A DNA stretch of 64,000 bases from Pseudomonas sp. PD9R (GTDB lineage: Bacteria; Pseudomonadota; Gammaproteobacteria; Pseudomonadales; Pseudomonadaceae). The position numbers were made by a program, and so were the translations under genes. Positions 43,870 to 52,678 of this stretch are shown piece by piece. The notes beneath the pieces were generated by a model. It saw nothing but the letters and a program-made list of their open reading frames with translations, was not told the origin of the DNA and made no database searches. Location: positions 124,001 through 188,000 of the forward strand of contig NZ_JAHTMR010000010.1 of NCBI RefSeq assembly GCF_019200975.1, written 5' to 3'. Within the stretch, counting starts at the first letter, position 1; each line of letters begins with the position of its first letter.

Positions 43870-45314
43870 CTTTCCCGACGACACTGGATGGCTTGTTCAT
43901 CGACGGCCAATGGTCCGCCGGCAGCGAACACTTGCGCGTGATCAACCCGGCGACCGAAGCGCTGCTGACCACCGTAAATGGCGGTGACGAGCGCGCCGTC
44001 GAGCAAGCCGTCAGCGCCGCGACCAATGCCTTTGCCCAGTGGTCGAAAACCACCGGTGCCGAGCGCGGCGCGATCCTGCGCAAAATCGCTGCGGGCGTGC
44101 AGGCCGGTCGCGACCAATTGATGCACTTGCAGTCGAGTAACAACGGCAAGCCACAGTTTGAAGCGGCCATCGACGTTGACGACGTGATCGCCACGTTCGA
44201 GTACTACGCCGGTCTGGCCGAAGGCCTGGATGCCAGGCAGGACAGCGTCGTTGAATTGCCGAGCGACGATTTCAGCGCTCGCCTGCGCCGCGAACCCTGC
44301 GGTGTAGTCGGCCTGATCGTGCCGTGGAATTTCCCGATGGTCACCACCGCGTGGAAACTCGCCCCGGCCCTGGCCGCCGGTTGCTGCGTGGTGCTCAAGC
44401 CTTCGGAAGTGACCCCTCTGCCAGAGCTGGAATTGGCAGCGATCATCGCCGAAGCGGGTTTGCCTGCCGGCGTGTTCAACGTGGTGTGCGGCACCGGGCT
44501 GGCCGTGGGGGCACCGCTGTCGGCGGACCCGCGTATCGCCAAGATTTCCTTCACCGGCAGCAACGCCGTCGGCGTGCAGGTCATGCAACGCGCGGCAGAA
44601 ACCGTCAAAGGCGTGAGCCTGGAACTGGGCGGTAAATCCTCGTTGCTGGTACTGGCCGATGCCGATATCGAACTGGCGGTGGAAGTGGCCTGTGGTGGCG
44701 GTTTCTTCAACGCCGGGCAGATGTGTTCCGCCACCAGCCGCGTGCTGGTCGCCGATGAACTGGCCGATGAATTCCTGATGCGTCTGAAGGCCCGCGCCGA
44801 AGCGATTCGCGTGGCCGACCCGTTCGACCCGAACGTGGAAATGGGTGCGCTGGTCAATCAGGCGCAATACCAACGCGTGCTCGGCCACATCGATCGCGGT
44901 TTGAGCGCGGGTGCCAAGCTGATTTGCGGCGGCAATCGGCCGGCGGATCTGCCGCGCGGATATTTTTTGCAGCCGACGATTTTCACCGAAGTGCCCCTCG
45001 ACAGTGCGTTGTGGTGTGAAGAGATTTTCGGCCCGGTGATTTGCGTACGCAGTTTTGCCAGCGAAGCCGAAGCGATTGCCCTGGCCAATGACAGTCAGTT
45101 CGGTCTGGTCGCCAGCGTGGTCACGCGCAATGCCGAAGCGGCGGATCGCGTCGCCAACGCCTTGCAGGCGGGGCTTGTATGGATCAACGCGCCACAAGTG
45201 ATCTTCCCGCAGACCGCGTGGGGTGGCTACAAACAGAGCAGCATCGGCCGTGAATTGGGCCCGTGGGGCTTGCAGGCTTTCCAGGAAATCAAACACGTGA
45301 TTCGGGCCCTGTAG
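43866..45314 (+). CDS. NAD(P)-dependent aldehyde dehydrogenase
   Basis: 482 residues with PWNFP near 157, catalytic Glu in LELGGKS near 253 and catalytic Cys in NAGQMCSATS near 286. It likely oxidises 4-guanidinobutyraldehyde to 4-guanidinobutyrate (KauB-like role), inferred from the ATGA overlap with the aruI-like gene. Its stop codon TAG (45312-45314) lies inside the TGTAGGAGC tip of a REP element, so the repeat seems to supply the present end of the protein. Confidence 0.86.
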   Translation: MTFPTTLDGLFIDGQWSAGSEHLRVINPATEALLTTVNGGDERAVEQAVSAATNAFAQWSKTTGAERGAILRKIAAGVQAGRDQLMHLQSSNNGKPQFEAAIDVDDVIATFEYYAGLAEGLDARQDSVVELPSDDFSARLRREPCGVVGLIVPWNFPMVTTAWKLAPALAAGCCVVLKPSEVTPLPELELAAIIAEAGLPAGVFNVVCGTGLAVGAPLSADPRIAKISFTGSNAVGVQVMQRAAETVKGVSLELGGKSSLLVLADADIELAVEVACGGGFFNAGQMCSATSRVLVADELADEFLMRLKARAEAIRVADPFDPNVEMGALVNQAQYQRVLGHIDRGLSAGAKLICGGNRPADLPRGYFLQPTIFTEVPLDSALWCEEIFGPVICVRSFASEAEAIALANDSQFGLVASVVTRNAEAADRVANALQAGLVWINAPQVIFPQTAWGGYKQSSIGRELGPWGLQAFQEIKHVIRAL

Positions 45315-45405
45315 GAGCGAGCTTGCTCGCGATGGACGTTAACGATGACGTGGGCTGCCTGAATGAACGTGGCGCCCTTGTGCCCATCGCAAGCTCGCTC
45401 CTACA
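45310..45405. repeat. REP/BIME inverted pair overlapping a stop codon
   Basis: TGTAGGAGCGAGCTTGCTCG and an inverse copy CGCAAGCTCGCTCCTACA separated by about 50 nt. The left tip provides the stop of the aldehyde dehydrogenase. Confidence 0.85.
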
Positions 45406-45413
45406 AAGGGCAA

Positions 45414-45539
45414 CGCATGCCTCGCGATGAGGCATGCGATGGCGTCATGGCTTCGATGAGTTTTTATCGATAGTCAGGTGTTTTACACGACCTCAGGATG
45501 AACTCGCTGGCTCAGCCAAGCCCCCGAAAATACGGGGGC
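45414..45539 (+). other. hairpin-rich leader of the ABC importer operon
   Basis: Two hairpins: CGCATGCCTC-gcgat-GAGGCATGCG (45414-45438) and GCCCCCG-aaaata-CGGGGGC (45520-45539). Neither has a T-run. With the REP pair they fill the 298 nt before the binding-protein gene and could act on read-through from aruI or as an mRNA leader. Confidence 0.45.
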
Positions 45540-45612
45540 CAATTCTGATCCGGTCGCGCGGATGCAACAGTTTCGACCTGCCTTATACCTACAAAAACAA
45601 CGGGAGTCCGTA

Positions 45613-46716
45613 ATGGGCGAGCATGATCTGAACAGACGTCAATTCATCAAGACCGTAGGCGTAGCCTCGGTTGCAGCGGCGGCCATGAGCCTGCCGTTCG
45701 TCAGGGCCAACGCCAGTGACACCCGCTTCCAGGGCAAGACCCTGCGCCTGTTGACCTGGTCCGATGACACGGGCCTGGCTGCGCTGCGCAACATCGCTGC
45801 GACTTTCGAAGACAAGTACGGTTGCAAGGTCATCGCTGACCGCACCGGCAGTACCTCGGAAATGGTCGCCAAACTCAAGGCCGGCGGTGATCGTCCGCAG
45901 TACGACATCATCACCCTGGCAGGCGTCGGTGCCGAAGGTCTGGCCGCCGCCAACCTTCTGGAAAAACCTGACCTCAACCGCATCCCCAACATCGTCGATG
46001 TACCGGAGAAGTACCGCACCGGCGCCAATGGCCACGGTATCGGTTACCTGCTCTGGTGCAACAGCCTGGTCTACAGCACCCGCACCCAGAAAGAAGCGCC
46101 AACCAGCTACGCGGCCCTGTGGGACCCCGAGCTGGCACCGAACATCTTCCTGCCGCCGCCGAACTGGACCGAGGCCATGGACCTGATCATCATCGCCGCC
46201 AAACTGGCCGGTGGTGACGAACACAACATTGAGCCGGGCTTCAAGAAACTCGCCGAACTCAAGGACCGTGTGGTGACCCTGGGTGAAAACCCGAACCAGA
46301 TCGCCGAGCTGTTCCGCACCGGTTCGCTGGACATGGGTGGCCTGTACGCGCCAGCGTTCTTCCCGAAACAGATCCGCGATCCGAACTACGGTCTGAGCGC
46401 AACCTTTGGCATGAAAGAAGGTTTCTACACCGACTTGATGCAATCGGTAATGCCGAAAAACCGCCCGGGCGATACCGACCTGGCCTACGCCTTCATCAAC
46501 CATTCTCTGGACCCGCTGGTGCAGGGCAAGATGGCTGAGGACATTTACAACGGCCCGGTCAACGCCAAGGCGATCATTTCCGCCGAAGCGCGCAAGAGTC
46601 CGTACATCCTCACGCCGGAGCAGATTGCCGAGAAGGCGATCATGCACGACAACGCCTTCCTGGCCACCGTGCATGACCAATGGATTCGTCGTTACACGGA
46701 AATCTTTTCTTCCTGA
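45613..46716 (+). CDS. ABC transporter substrate-binding protein (polyamine/PotD type)
   Basis: About 367 residues with a twin-arginine signal (NRRQFIKTVGVASVAAAAMS), so exported folded. The mature part is a type 2 periplasmic binding protein (TLRLLTWSDDTGLAALRN, then VAKLKAGGDRPQYDIITL), like spermidine/putrescine receptors. ATG 45613 has GGGAG about 7 nt upstream. It heads a four-gene importer operon; substrate probably a guanidino or polyamine compound given aruI upstream. A REP pair separates it from the permease. Confidence 0.87.
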   Translation: MGEHDLNRRQFIKTVGVASVAAAAMSLPFVRANASDTRFQGKTLRLLTWSDDTGLAALRNIAATFEDKYGCKVIADRTGSTSEMVAKLKAGGDRPQYDIITLAGVGAEGLAAANLLEKPDLNRIPNIVDVPEKYRTGANGHGIGYLLWCNSLVYSTRTQKEAPTSYAALWDPELAPNIFLPPPNWTEAMDLIIIAAKLAGGDEHNIEPGFKKLAELKDRVVTLGENPNQIAELFRTGSLDMGGLYAPAFFPKQIRDPNYGLSATFGMKEGFYTDLMQSVMPKNRPGDTDLAYAFINHSLDPLVQGKMAEDIYNGPVNAKAIISAEARKSPYILTPEQIAEKAIMHDNAFLATVHDQWIRRYTEIFSS

Positions 46717-46718
46717 TC

Positions 46719-46810
46719 TGTAGGAGCTGCCGAAGGCTGCGATCTTTTGATCCTGCTCTTCGGTGGCTCTGAAAAAGATCAAAAGATCGCAGCCTGCGGC
46801 AGCTCCTACA
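46719..46810. repeat. intercistronic REP/BIME pair in the ABC operon
   Basis: Inverted pair of the GATCGCAGCC family, beginning 2 nt after the binding-protein stop and ending 54 nt before the permease start. It resembles the REP between malE and malF in E. coli, which stabilises the binding-protein transcript. Confidence 0.87.
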
Positions 46811-46864
46811 GGGGGGGTCGTACAGGCTGATATTTCTGATCTTCCATTGACGAGACCCTTTGCT

Positions 46865-47773
46865 ATGGAACACCAACCTCTGACCCATCCGGTGAGTGCC
46901 GCCCCCGTGCGCGCTGCTCAGGGTGTTTCGCCGACGACACGTGCCTGGTTTTTCCTTTCGCCGTCGATGCTGTTCTTGGGCGTGCTGATTGCCGCCAGCC
47001 TGCTGGTGCTGCGTATGAGCGTCGGCACTAAAGGCGCGGAATGGACCGGGTTCAGCCTGGCGAGTTACGCCCAGCTTCTGGAACCCTATTACCTCAAATC
47101 CCTGCTGCTGACCCTGCGCCTGGCGCTGATCAGTGCGGTGATCGCGGTCGTGCTGGCGATCCCGGTGGCCTACACCATGTCGCGCCTGACCTCACCGTTC
47201 GTGCGCCGGATTTTCCTCGCTGCGGTGCTGCTGCCATTGCTGGTCAACCTGCTGCTGCAAAGCTACGGCTGGCTGGTGATTCTCGGCCCGGGCGGGATGC
47301 TTAACCAGACGCTGATGGGCCTGGGGCTGATCAAGCGTCCGATCATGCTGCTGTACAACCAAAACGGCGTGTTGATGGGCCTGGTGCAAACCGCCTTCCC
47401 GCTGGCCGTGCTGCCGATTGCCAGCGCCATGCGCGGCGTCGCTCGCAGCTATGAAGAAGCCGCTGCAACCTTGGGCGCCAGTCGATTTCAAGTGTTCCGC
47501 CAAGTGGTGCTGCCAATGAGTCTGCCGGGGATCATCACCGGTGCGACGCTGGTATTCGCCTACAACGCCAGCAGCTTTGTGGTGCCTTTGTTGCTCGGAG
47601 GCCGTCGCGTGCCGATGCTGGCGGTGATGGTGCATGACCAGATCGCCCCGCTGATGAACTGGCCCGCCGCGTCCGCTGCCGGTGTCGTGCTGATCATTAC
47701 CACGCTGGCGATCATGACTTTGTCTGAATACATCACGGGCCGTCGTCGGCGCATGCTGGAGGCTTCGCAATGA
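46865..47773 (+). CDS. ABC transporter permease 1 (PotB type)
   Basis: 302 residues with about six membrane helices and the permease EAA-type loop SYEEAAATLGASRFQVFRQVVLP near 195-217. Start ATG 46865; an upstream in-frame reading would run through the REP element and is not used. It overlaps the second permease by 4 nt (ATGA). Confidence 0.9.
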   Translation: MEHQPLTHPVSAAPVRAAQGVSPTTRAWFFLSPSMLFLGVLIAASLLVLRMSVGTKGAEWTGFSLASYAQLLEPYYLKSLLLTLRLALISAVIAVVLAIPVAYTMSRLTSPFVRRIFLAAVLLPLLVNLLLQSYGWLVILGPGGMLNQTLMGLGLIKRPIMLLYNQNGVLMGLVQTAFPLAVLPIASAMRGVARSYEEAAATLGASRFQVFRQVVLPMSLPGIITGATLVFAYNASSFVVPLLLGGRRVPMLAVMVHDQIAPLMNWPAASAAGVVLIITTLAIMTLSEYITGRRRRMLEASQ

Positions 47774-48618
47774 GTACCCTGACCAAGAAGCGCCACTCGC
47801 TGTTGCCGGGTGAAACCGGCAAGTTCGCCGGCATCCTTTCGGGCTTCATCCTGCTGTTGGCGGTGTTGCCGATCCTGACCATGATTGTCATGTCGTTCAG
47901 CGGCGCGTCGAACCTCGACTTCCCGCCGAGCAGCTACAGCCTGCAATGGTACAAGGCCGCCTGGCACACCTTCGCGTCGCCGGATGCCAGCGATGTGCTG
48001 AGCCTGGGCAAAGCCATGACCACCAGCCTGATGGTGGCGTGCCTGACCATGATCTTCGCCACGATCATCGCGGTACCGGCGGCTTATGCGCTGACCCGTT
48101 GCGAATTCCGTGGCAAGGCTGTGGCCCTGCAATTGATGTCGTTGCCCCTGGTGTTCCCGATGGTGGTACTGGGCCTGGCGTTGCTGCTGGTATTCGACAG
48201 CCTGCCGTTCCAGATGACCACCTCGCGGCTGGTGATTGCCCACGTGATCCTGGCCCTGCCATTCGTGGTGAAGAACTGCACGGCAGCAATGCTCTCCATC
48301 GGCAGCGAAGTTGAAGAGGCCGCACAAATGCTCGGCGCTTCACCCCTGCGGGCGATTATTGATGTGGTGGTGCCGTTGATGAAGTCGGGGATTCTGGCGG
48401 GCATGCTGCTGGCGTTCATCGTCTCGTTCAACGAATTCACCGTGACCTATTTCCTCTACACCATCGACGTCATGACTGTGCCGATCTGGATGTACAGCCG
48501 CACCGTGTCTTCGCTCGACCCAACCGTATTTTCGTTTGCCGTGCTGATCGTGCTGATCGACTTCGTCCTGATCTGGGCGCTGGAGAAGCTGGTCGGTGAA
48601 GGTGGCGTTTCGTTCTGA
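47770..48618 (+). CDS. ABC transporter permease 2 (PotC type)
   Basis: 282 residues, about six helices and the EAA loop SEVEEAAQMLGASPLRAI near 178-195. Start ATG 47770 overlaps the previous stop. It pairs with permease 1 to form the membrane channel. Confidence 0.9.
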   Translation: MSTLTKKRHSLLPGETGKFAGILSGFILLLAVLPILTMIVMSFSGASNLDFPPSSYSLQWYKAAWHTFASPDASDVLSLGKAMTTSLMVACLTMIFATIIAVPAAYALTRCEFRGKAVALQLMSLPLVFPMVVLGLALLLVFDSLPFQMTTSRLVIAHVILALPFVVKNCTAAMLSIGSEVEEAAQMLGASPLRAIIDVVVPLMKSGILAGMLLAFIVSFNEFTVTYFLYTIDVMTVPIWMYSRTVSSLDPTVFSFAVLIVLIDFVLIWALEKLVGEGGVSF

Positions 48619-48633
48619 TTCTTGAGGTGCAAC

Positions 48634-49689
48634 ATGACTGGTCTGATTCTGGAAAACGTCGAGAAACATTACGGCTCGGCCTGCGCGGTAAAAGATGTAA
48701 ACCTGCATTTGCCCGAGGGCAAACTGGTGTGTTTCCTTGGCCCGTCGGGTTGTGGCAAAACCACCTTGCTGCGGATGATCGCCGGCCTGGAAACCCTGAC
48801 CGGCGGCGAGATTCGCCTCGACGGCGAAGACATCGGCAACACCCCGGCGCACCTGCGTAATTTCGGCATGGTGTTCCAATCCCTGGCGCTGTTCCCGCAC
48901 ATGACCGTGGGCGAGAACATCGCTTACCCGCTGAAACTGCGTGGGGTCAGCAAGGCTGACCAGCAGGCGCGGGTAGTGGAACTGCTGGAATTGATTCAGC
49001 TGCAAGAGATGATTGATCGCCCGGTGGCGAAACTCTCCGGCGGTCAACGCCAGCGGGTGGCGATTGCCCGTGCGATTGCCAACCACCCGAAAATTCTCCT
49101 GCTCGACGAACCGCTGTCGGCGCTGGACGCCAAGCTGCGTGAATCGATGCAGGTGGAAATCCGTCAACTGCAACAGCGCCTGAACATCACCACGATCATG
49201 GTGACCCACGACCAGCGCGAAGCCATGACCATGGCTGATATCGTCGTGGTATTGGGTGAGCATCGCGTGCAACAAGTCGGCACGCCGATCGAAATCTACC
49301 GCCATCCGGCCAACGAGTTCGTCGCGGATTTCATTGGCTCGGGCAACATCTTCCCGGCCACCGTGCTGGGCAATGGCCAGGTCAGCCTGCCGGGCGGGGA
49401 TGCGCTGCAAGTGCCGATCTGCAGCAGCATTGTGGTCGGTGAGAAAGTGAAAATGCTGATTCGCCCGGAAGACCTGCAACTGTCGGCACCGCAGGCGACG
49501 GCGGGTAATCGCTTGCTGGGCAAGGTGACGTTCGTGCGCGATATCGGCGCGACCATCGAGACCACCGTCGAGTGTTCCGGCGTGTCGTTTACCGCGCTGA
49601 GCACGCCGTGTCAGGGGATCGGCTTGAGCATCGGGCATCCGGTGTCAGTGACATTGCCGGCGGAGGCTTGCCGCGTACTCGGTGCCTGA
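48634..49689 (+). CDS. ABC transporter ATP-binding protein (PotA type)
   Basis: 351 residues: Walker A GPSGCGKTT (about 36), signature LSGGQRQRVAIARA (about 133), Walker B ILLLDEPLSALDAK (about 154) and switch His in VTHDQREAMT. A TOBE domain follows (VKMLIRPEDLQL), as in PotA/CysA-type importers. Start ATG 48634 has GAGG 6 nt upstream, 15 nt after permease 2. It is the last gene of the importer operon; a REP pair follows. Confidence 0.93.
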   Translation: MTGLILENVEKHYGSACAVKDVNLHLPEGKLVCFLGPSGCGKTTLLRMIAGLETLTGGEIRLDGEDIGNTPAHLRNFGMVFQSLALFPHMTVGENIAYPLKLRGVSKADQQARVVELLELIQLQEMIDRPVAKLSGGQRQRVAIARAIANHPKILLLDEPLSALDAKLRESMQVEIRQLQQRLNITTIMVTHDQREAMTMADIVVVLGEHRVQQVGTPIEIYRHPANEFVADFIGSGNIFPATVLGNGQVSLPGGDALQVPICSSIVVGEKVKMLIRPEDLQLSAPQATAGNRLLGKVTFVRDIGATIETTVECSGVSFTALSTPCQGIGLSIGHPVSVTLPAEACRVLGA

Positions 49690-49721
49690 TTTCAGCGCCC
49701 TCGCGGCATTGCGATGCCCCC

Positions 49722-49801
49722 TGTAGGGGCTGCCGCAGGCTGCGATCTTTTGATCTTAAGAAATCAAGATTAAAAGATCGCAGCCTGCGGCAGCTCCTAC
49801 A
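49722..49801. repeat. REP/BIME inverted pair
   Basis: Symmetric GATCGCAGCCTGCGGCAGC pair with a short AT spacer between the converging ABC ATPase and AraC genes. Confidence 0.87.
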
Positions 49802-49830
49802 GGGCTTAGCGCTGCCAATACTAGTCTCAG

Positions 49831-50760
49831 CTAAACGCTCAACCGCAACCGCGCCAAATCCCTTAACGGCGGCGCCCCAAACAAACGGCTGTACTCACGG
49901 CTGAATTGCGAAGGGCTTTCATACCCCACCCGATACCCCGCCGCCGAAGCCTCTAACCCTTCCGCCAGCATCAACCGCCGGGCTTCTTGCAGGCGCAGTT
50001 GCTTCTGATACTGCAACGGACTCATCGCCGTCATCGCCTTGAAACGGTGATGCAACGTCGACACGCTCAGGTTCACTTCCTTCGCCAGATCATCGATACG
50101 CAGCGGCTGCTCGTAATTGCCGTTGAGCCATTTGATCGCCTGACTGATTCGATGGCTCTGGCTGTTGGCAATGGCAATCTCGTACAGCCGATGGCCCTGC
50201 TTGCTGCGCAGCAACCGATAGAGAATCTCCCGGCGAATAAGGGGTGCAAGCATGGCGATGTCTTTCGGGGTGTCGAGCAACCGTGCCAGGCGCAGCACCG
50301 CATCGAGCATTGCGCTGTCTAGCCGCTCCACGTACAGCCCGCGCCCGGTCGGCCGGGTGGGTACCCCGAGGGGGCCGGCGTCGGCGATCAGCGCGGTGAT
50401 TTCCGCCGGGTCGATATCCAGCCGAACAGCGAGGATTGGCTCTTCAGGCGAGACGTCCACGACCCGGCCACTGAGCGGCATCGAGACCGATACCACCAGG
50501 TAATTCAACGGGTCGTAATTGAAGTATTCGTCGGCCAGCCGAACTTCCTTGCGTCCTTGGGCCATGATGCACAGCGCCGGTTGCGCGAGCACCGGGGCGA
50601 ATTCGTGGGACTGGCTATGGCGTGACATGAACAGCGAATCGACGGCGGTGGCGTAACTGCCATCCTCGGCGGTGTTGCGACGAATAAGCGCCGCCAGTTC
50701 CGCGCGCTGCTTTTCCATGTCGGCATCCAGCGGGGCTTGAAAGTGATCGAGCGACGACAT
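49831..50760 (-). CDS. AraC-family transcriptional regulator
   Basis: 309 residues: AraC_N-type sensor (FNYDPLNYLVVSVSMPLSG and AVRLDIDPAEI) and a C-terminal double HTH (IDDLAKEVNLSVSTLHHRFK; AAGYRVGYESPSQFSREYSRLFG). Start ATG 50760 has GAGG about 10 nt upstream; longer readings start inside that site. It converges on the ABC operon, so a role in its control is possible but not shown. Confidence 0.87.
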   Translation of the reverse strand: MSSLDHFQAPLDADMEKQRAELAALIRRNTAEDGSYATAVDSLFMSRHSQSHEFAPVLAQPALCIMAQGRKEVRLADEYFNYDPLNYLVVSVSMPLSGRVVDVSPEEPILAVRLDIDPAEITALIADAGPLGVPTRPTGRGLYVERLDSAMLDAVLRLARLLDTPKDIAMLAPLIRREILYRLLRSKQGHRLYEIAIANSQSHRISQAIKWLNGNYEQPLRIDDLAKEVNLSVSTLHHRFKAMTAMSPLQYQKQLRLQEARRLMLAEGLEASAAGYRVGYESPSQFSREYSRLFGAPPLRDLARLRLSV

Positions 50761-50924
50761 GCAAGGCATCCTCGGCAAGGCAGGAGTGATGGGGCAGAGC
50801 ATATGTTTGTGCAAGCCAGAGCGGTAGACACATCCTGCCTGATGCTTGCCTGATTCTGCACGGAGTGGCTTCTAACCTGGCGAATGCTCAGCCCCAGACA
50901 GACTGCCTGACGCCAGCCAACCCC

Positions 50925-51002
50925 TGTAGGAGCTGCCGCAGGCTGCGATCTTCTGATCTTGAAAACAAAATCAAAAGATCGCAGCCTGCGGCAGCTCCTA
51001 CA
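50925..51002. repeat. REP/BIME inverted pair
   Basis: Symmetric pair of the GATCGCAGCC family in the 405-nt divergent region between the AraC gene and the monooxygenase. Elsewhere in that gap I see no gene, only probable promoters. Confidence 0.87.
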
Positions 51003-51165
51003 TGGCTGAACCGTGACAGGTTGTTACAGGTAATGGATGCAGTTTCGCAGGATTGTGCAACACCCCGGCAGGAATCGACTAACGGCCCCCGCGTCCTGGC
51101 CCTTAACCTTTGATCCTGTCGCAGCCCGTCCCAGGCTGCCACGCGACTCCCCGGGAGGGTTGAAC

Positions 51166-51519
51166 ATGTCCAAGCAAATCCCTGTCAGTCATATGGCCTT
51201 CGTTCGAGCACGCGCCGGGCGTTCGCTGGAACTCGGTGTGCGCCTGAGCGCGCTGATCGAGCCGTCCCGCGCCGCCCCTGGTTGCCTGAACTTTGCCTTG
51301 CAGCATTCGCAGTGCGACCCCGAGTTGTGGTTGGTGTCCGGTTTCTGGACCCACCAACAGGCGATGACCGCGTATTTCAGCACACCGGCCATGGAGATTT
51401 TTGCCGAGCTGGTGCAAGAGTTGGTGGTCAACAGTCTGGATTTTCATACCTTTAAAGATGTGTCGGCGGCGCAGGCCCTTGGTCAGTCCGGGGCGGCGGT
51501 ACACAAACTGGCTGGTTGA
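51166..51519 (+). CDS. antibiotic biosynthesis monooxygenase (ABM) domain protein
   Basis: 117 residues of the ABM/dimeric ferredoxin-like barrel fold: HMAFVRARAGRSLELGVRL, then GCLNFALQHSQCDPELWLVSGFW and AELVQELVVNSLDFH. These small cofactor-free enzymes oxidise or modify quinone-like compounds; substrate unknown. Start ATG 51166 has GGGAGG 6-7 nt upstream; an upstream reading to 51037 is unsupported. Confidence 0.83.
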   Translation: MSKQIPVSHMAFVRARAGRSLELGVRLSALIEPSRAAPGCLNFALQHSQCDPELWLVSGFWTHQQAMTAYFSTPAMEIFAELVQELVVNSLDFHTFKDVSAAQALGQSGAAVHKLAG

Positions 51520-51560
51520 GGGTTTAATGGCAGCATTCTCAACCAGCCAGGATGCGCGAC

Positions 51561-51791
51561 ATGGCACGCAAAGCCTTTGAAACCTTCGAAGCAGTATCGG
51601 CCGTAGTCCCCCGTGAAGGCGGGTATTACGCGGCAATCGCCACCAAAGCCATCGGCGGCTCGGGTGCGCCTCGTTTCACCAAACTGCAGGAAGAGCAGAC
51701 TTTCAAAACCGCCAAAGAAGCGGATGAAGCCGCAGCCTTGCAACTGACCCACCTCAAAGGCGTCGGCGAAGAAGGCGAGCTGATCTGGTAA
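51561..51791 (+). CDS. conserved hypothetical protein, 76 residues
   Basis: Opens MARKAFETFEAVSAVVPREG and ends GEEGELIW. No membrane segment; a compact alpha/beta peptide with a Lys/Glu-rich middle. ATG 51561 has AGGA 8 nt upstream. It lies 41 nt after the ABM gene on the same strand and converges on the flavin reductase gene with no gap. Function unknown. Confidence 0.65.
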   Translation: MARKAFETFEAVSAVVPREGGYYAAIATKAIGGSGAPRFTKLQEEQTFKTAKEADEAAALQLTHLKGVGEEGELIW

Positions 51792-52421
51792 CTACTTGAT
51801 CGCCCCTGGGCGATACATCTTGAACAAGGCCTCAGGCCCCAGCTGGAAATAATCCGCCGGCCCGCCGCCGCGCAGAATCGGTTCTGCCGCGGCGGTGTCG
51901 TACACCCCATCCTTCAACAGCCGTTTGGCAATATGCACGGCGACCACTTCGCCGAGAATCAGCCAGCTCGGCACCACATTGCCGTCGGCTCGCTGCAACT
52001 GAATGATTTGCGTGACCTTGCACTCGAAGGACACCGGGCTTTCGGCGACGCGTGGTACTGCAATGACTTTCGAAGCAACGGTGGCCAGGCCCGAGAGTTC
52101 GAATTCGTCGACTTGTGGCCCGACCATGGCGCAGCTCTGGTTCATCTGTTCGGCCAACGGCCGGGTGGCCAGGTTCCAGGCGAATTCACCGGTCTGTTCG
52201 ATGTTGTTCAGGCTGTCTTTACGCCCGATGCTGGAAAAACCAATGATCGGCGGGATGTAGTTGAAGGCGGTGAAGAAGCTGTAGGGCGCCAGGTTCAAGT
52301 GGCCGTCGGCATCCTGTGACGAGATCCAGCCAATGGGACGCGGGCCGACGATTGCGTTGAACGGGTCGTGGGGCAGGCCGTGGCCGTTGGCGGGTTCGTA
52401 ATAGTGGATGTCGTCGGGCAT
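51792..52421 (-). CDS. flavin reductase-like FMN-binding protein
   Basis: 209 residues of the flavin-reductase/DIM6-NTAB split-barrel family: NAIVGPRPIGWISSQDADGHLN at 23-44, APYSFFTAF and an FMN-phosphate loop SLNNIEQTGEF. Members reduce flavin for a partner monooxygenase or act alone; no partner monooxygenase gene of that kind is adjacent except the small ABM gene. The stop lies directly against that of the 76-residue gene. Confidence 0.87.
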   Translation of the reverse strand: MPDDIHYYEPANGHGLPHDPFNAIVGPRPIGWISSQDADGHLNLAPYSFFTAFNYIPPIIGFSSIGRKDSLNNIEQTGEFAWNLATRPLAEQMNQSCAMVGPQVDEFELSGLATVASKVIAVPRVAESPVSFECKVTQIIQLQRADGNVVPSWLILGEVVAVHIAKRLLKDGVYDTAAAEPILRGGGPADYFQLGPEALFKMYRPGAIK

Positions 52422-52503
52422 GGACAGTGTTCCTGAGGGCGACTTGCAAGAATGGACAATAGTGCAAGGGCCAGCGGCTTATTTCCAGCTAGATGAAGAA
52501 CCC

Positions 52504-52593
52504 TGTAGGAGCGAGCTTGCTCGCGATGACTGCCGCTCAGTCAATATCTATGTTGAATGACAGTCCGCTATCGCGAGCAAGCTCGCTCCTGCA
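52504..52593. repeat. REP/BIME inverted pair, GAGCGAGCTTGCTCGCGAT family
   Basis: TGTAGGAGCGAGCTTGCTCG and its inverse CGAGCAAGCTCGCTCCTGCA around a 45-nt spacer, between the flavin reductase and repeat-peptide genes. Confidence 0.85.
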
Positions 52594-52638
52594 GGGGTTG
52601 TAGCCGGCCACAGATTTGTGTTCCCCCAGAAATGACTA

Positions 52639-52658
52639 AGCCCGGCCGAAGCCGGGCT
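52639..52658 (-). terminator. hairpin after the repeat-peptide gene
   Basis: AGCCCGGC-ttcg-GCCGGGCT on the minus strand, 20 nt after the stop at 52679. No clear T-run, so it could be a transcript stabiliser rather than a terminator. Confidence 0.5.
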
Positions 52659-52678
52659 GTAATTGCCGCGTTGGCGGA

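Noticed and set aside
50865..51113. 82-codon frame before the ABM gene
   Set aside because: Runs through both arms of the REP pair, giving the repeat-derived peptides CRSCRRLRS and IKRSQPAAAPT.
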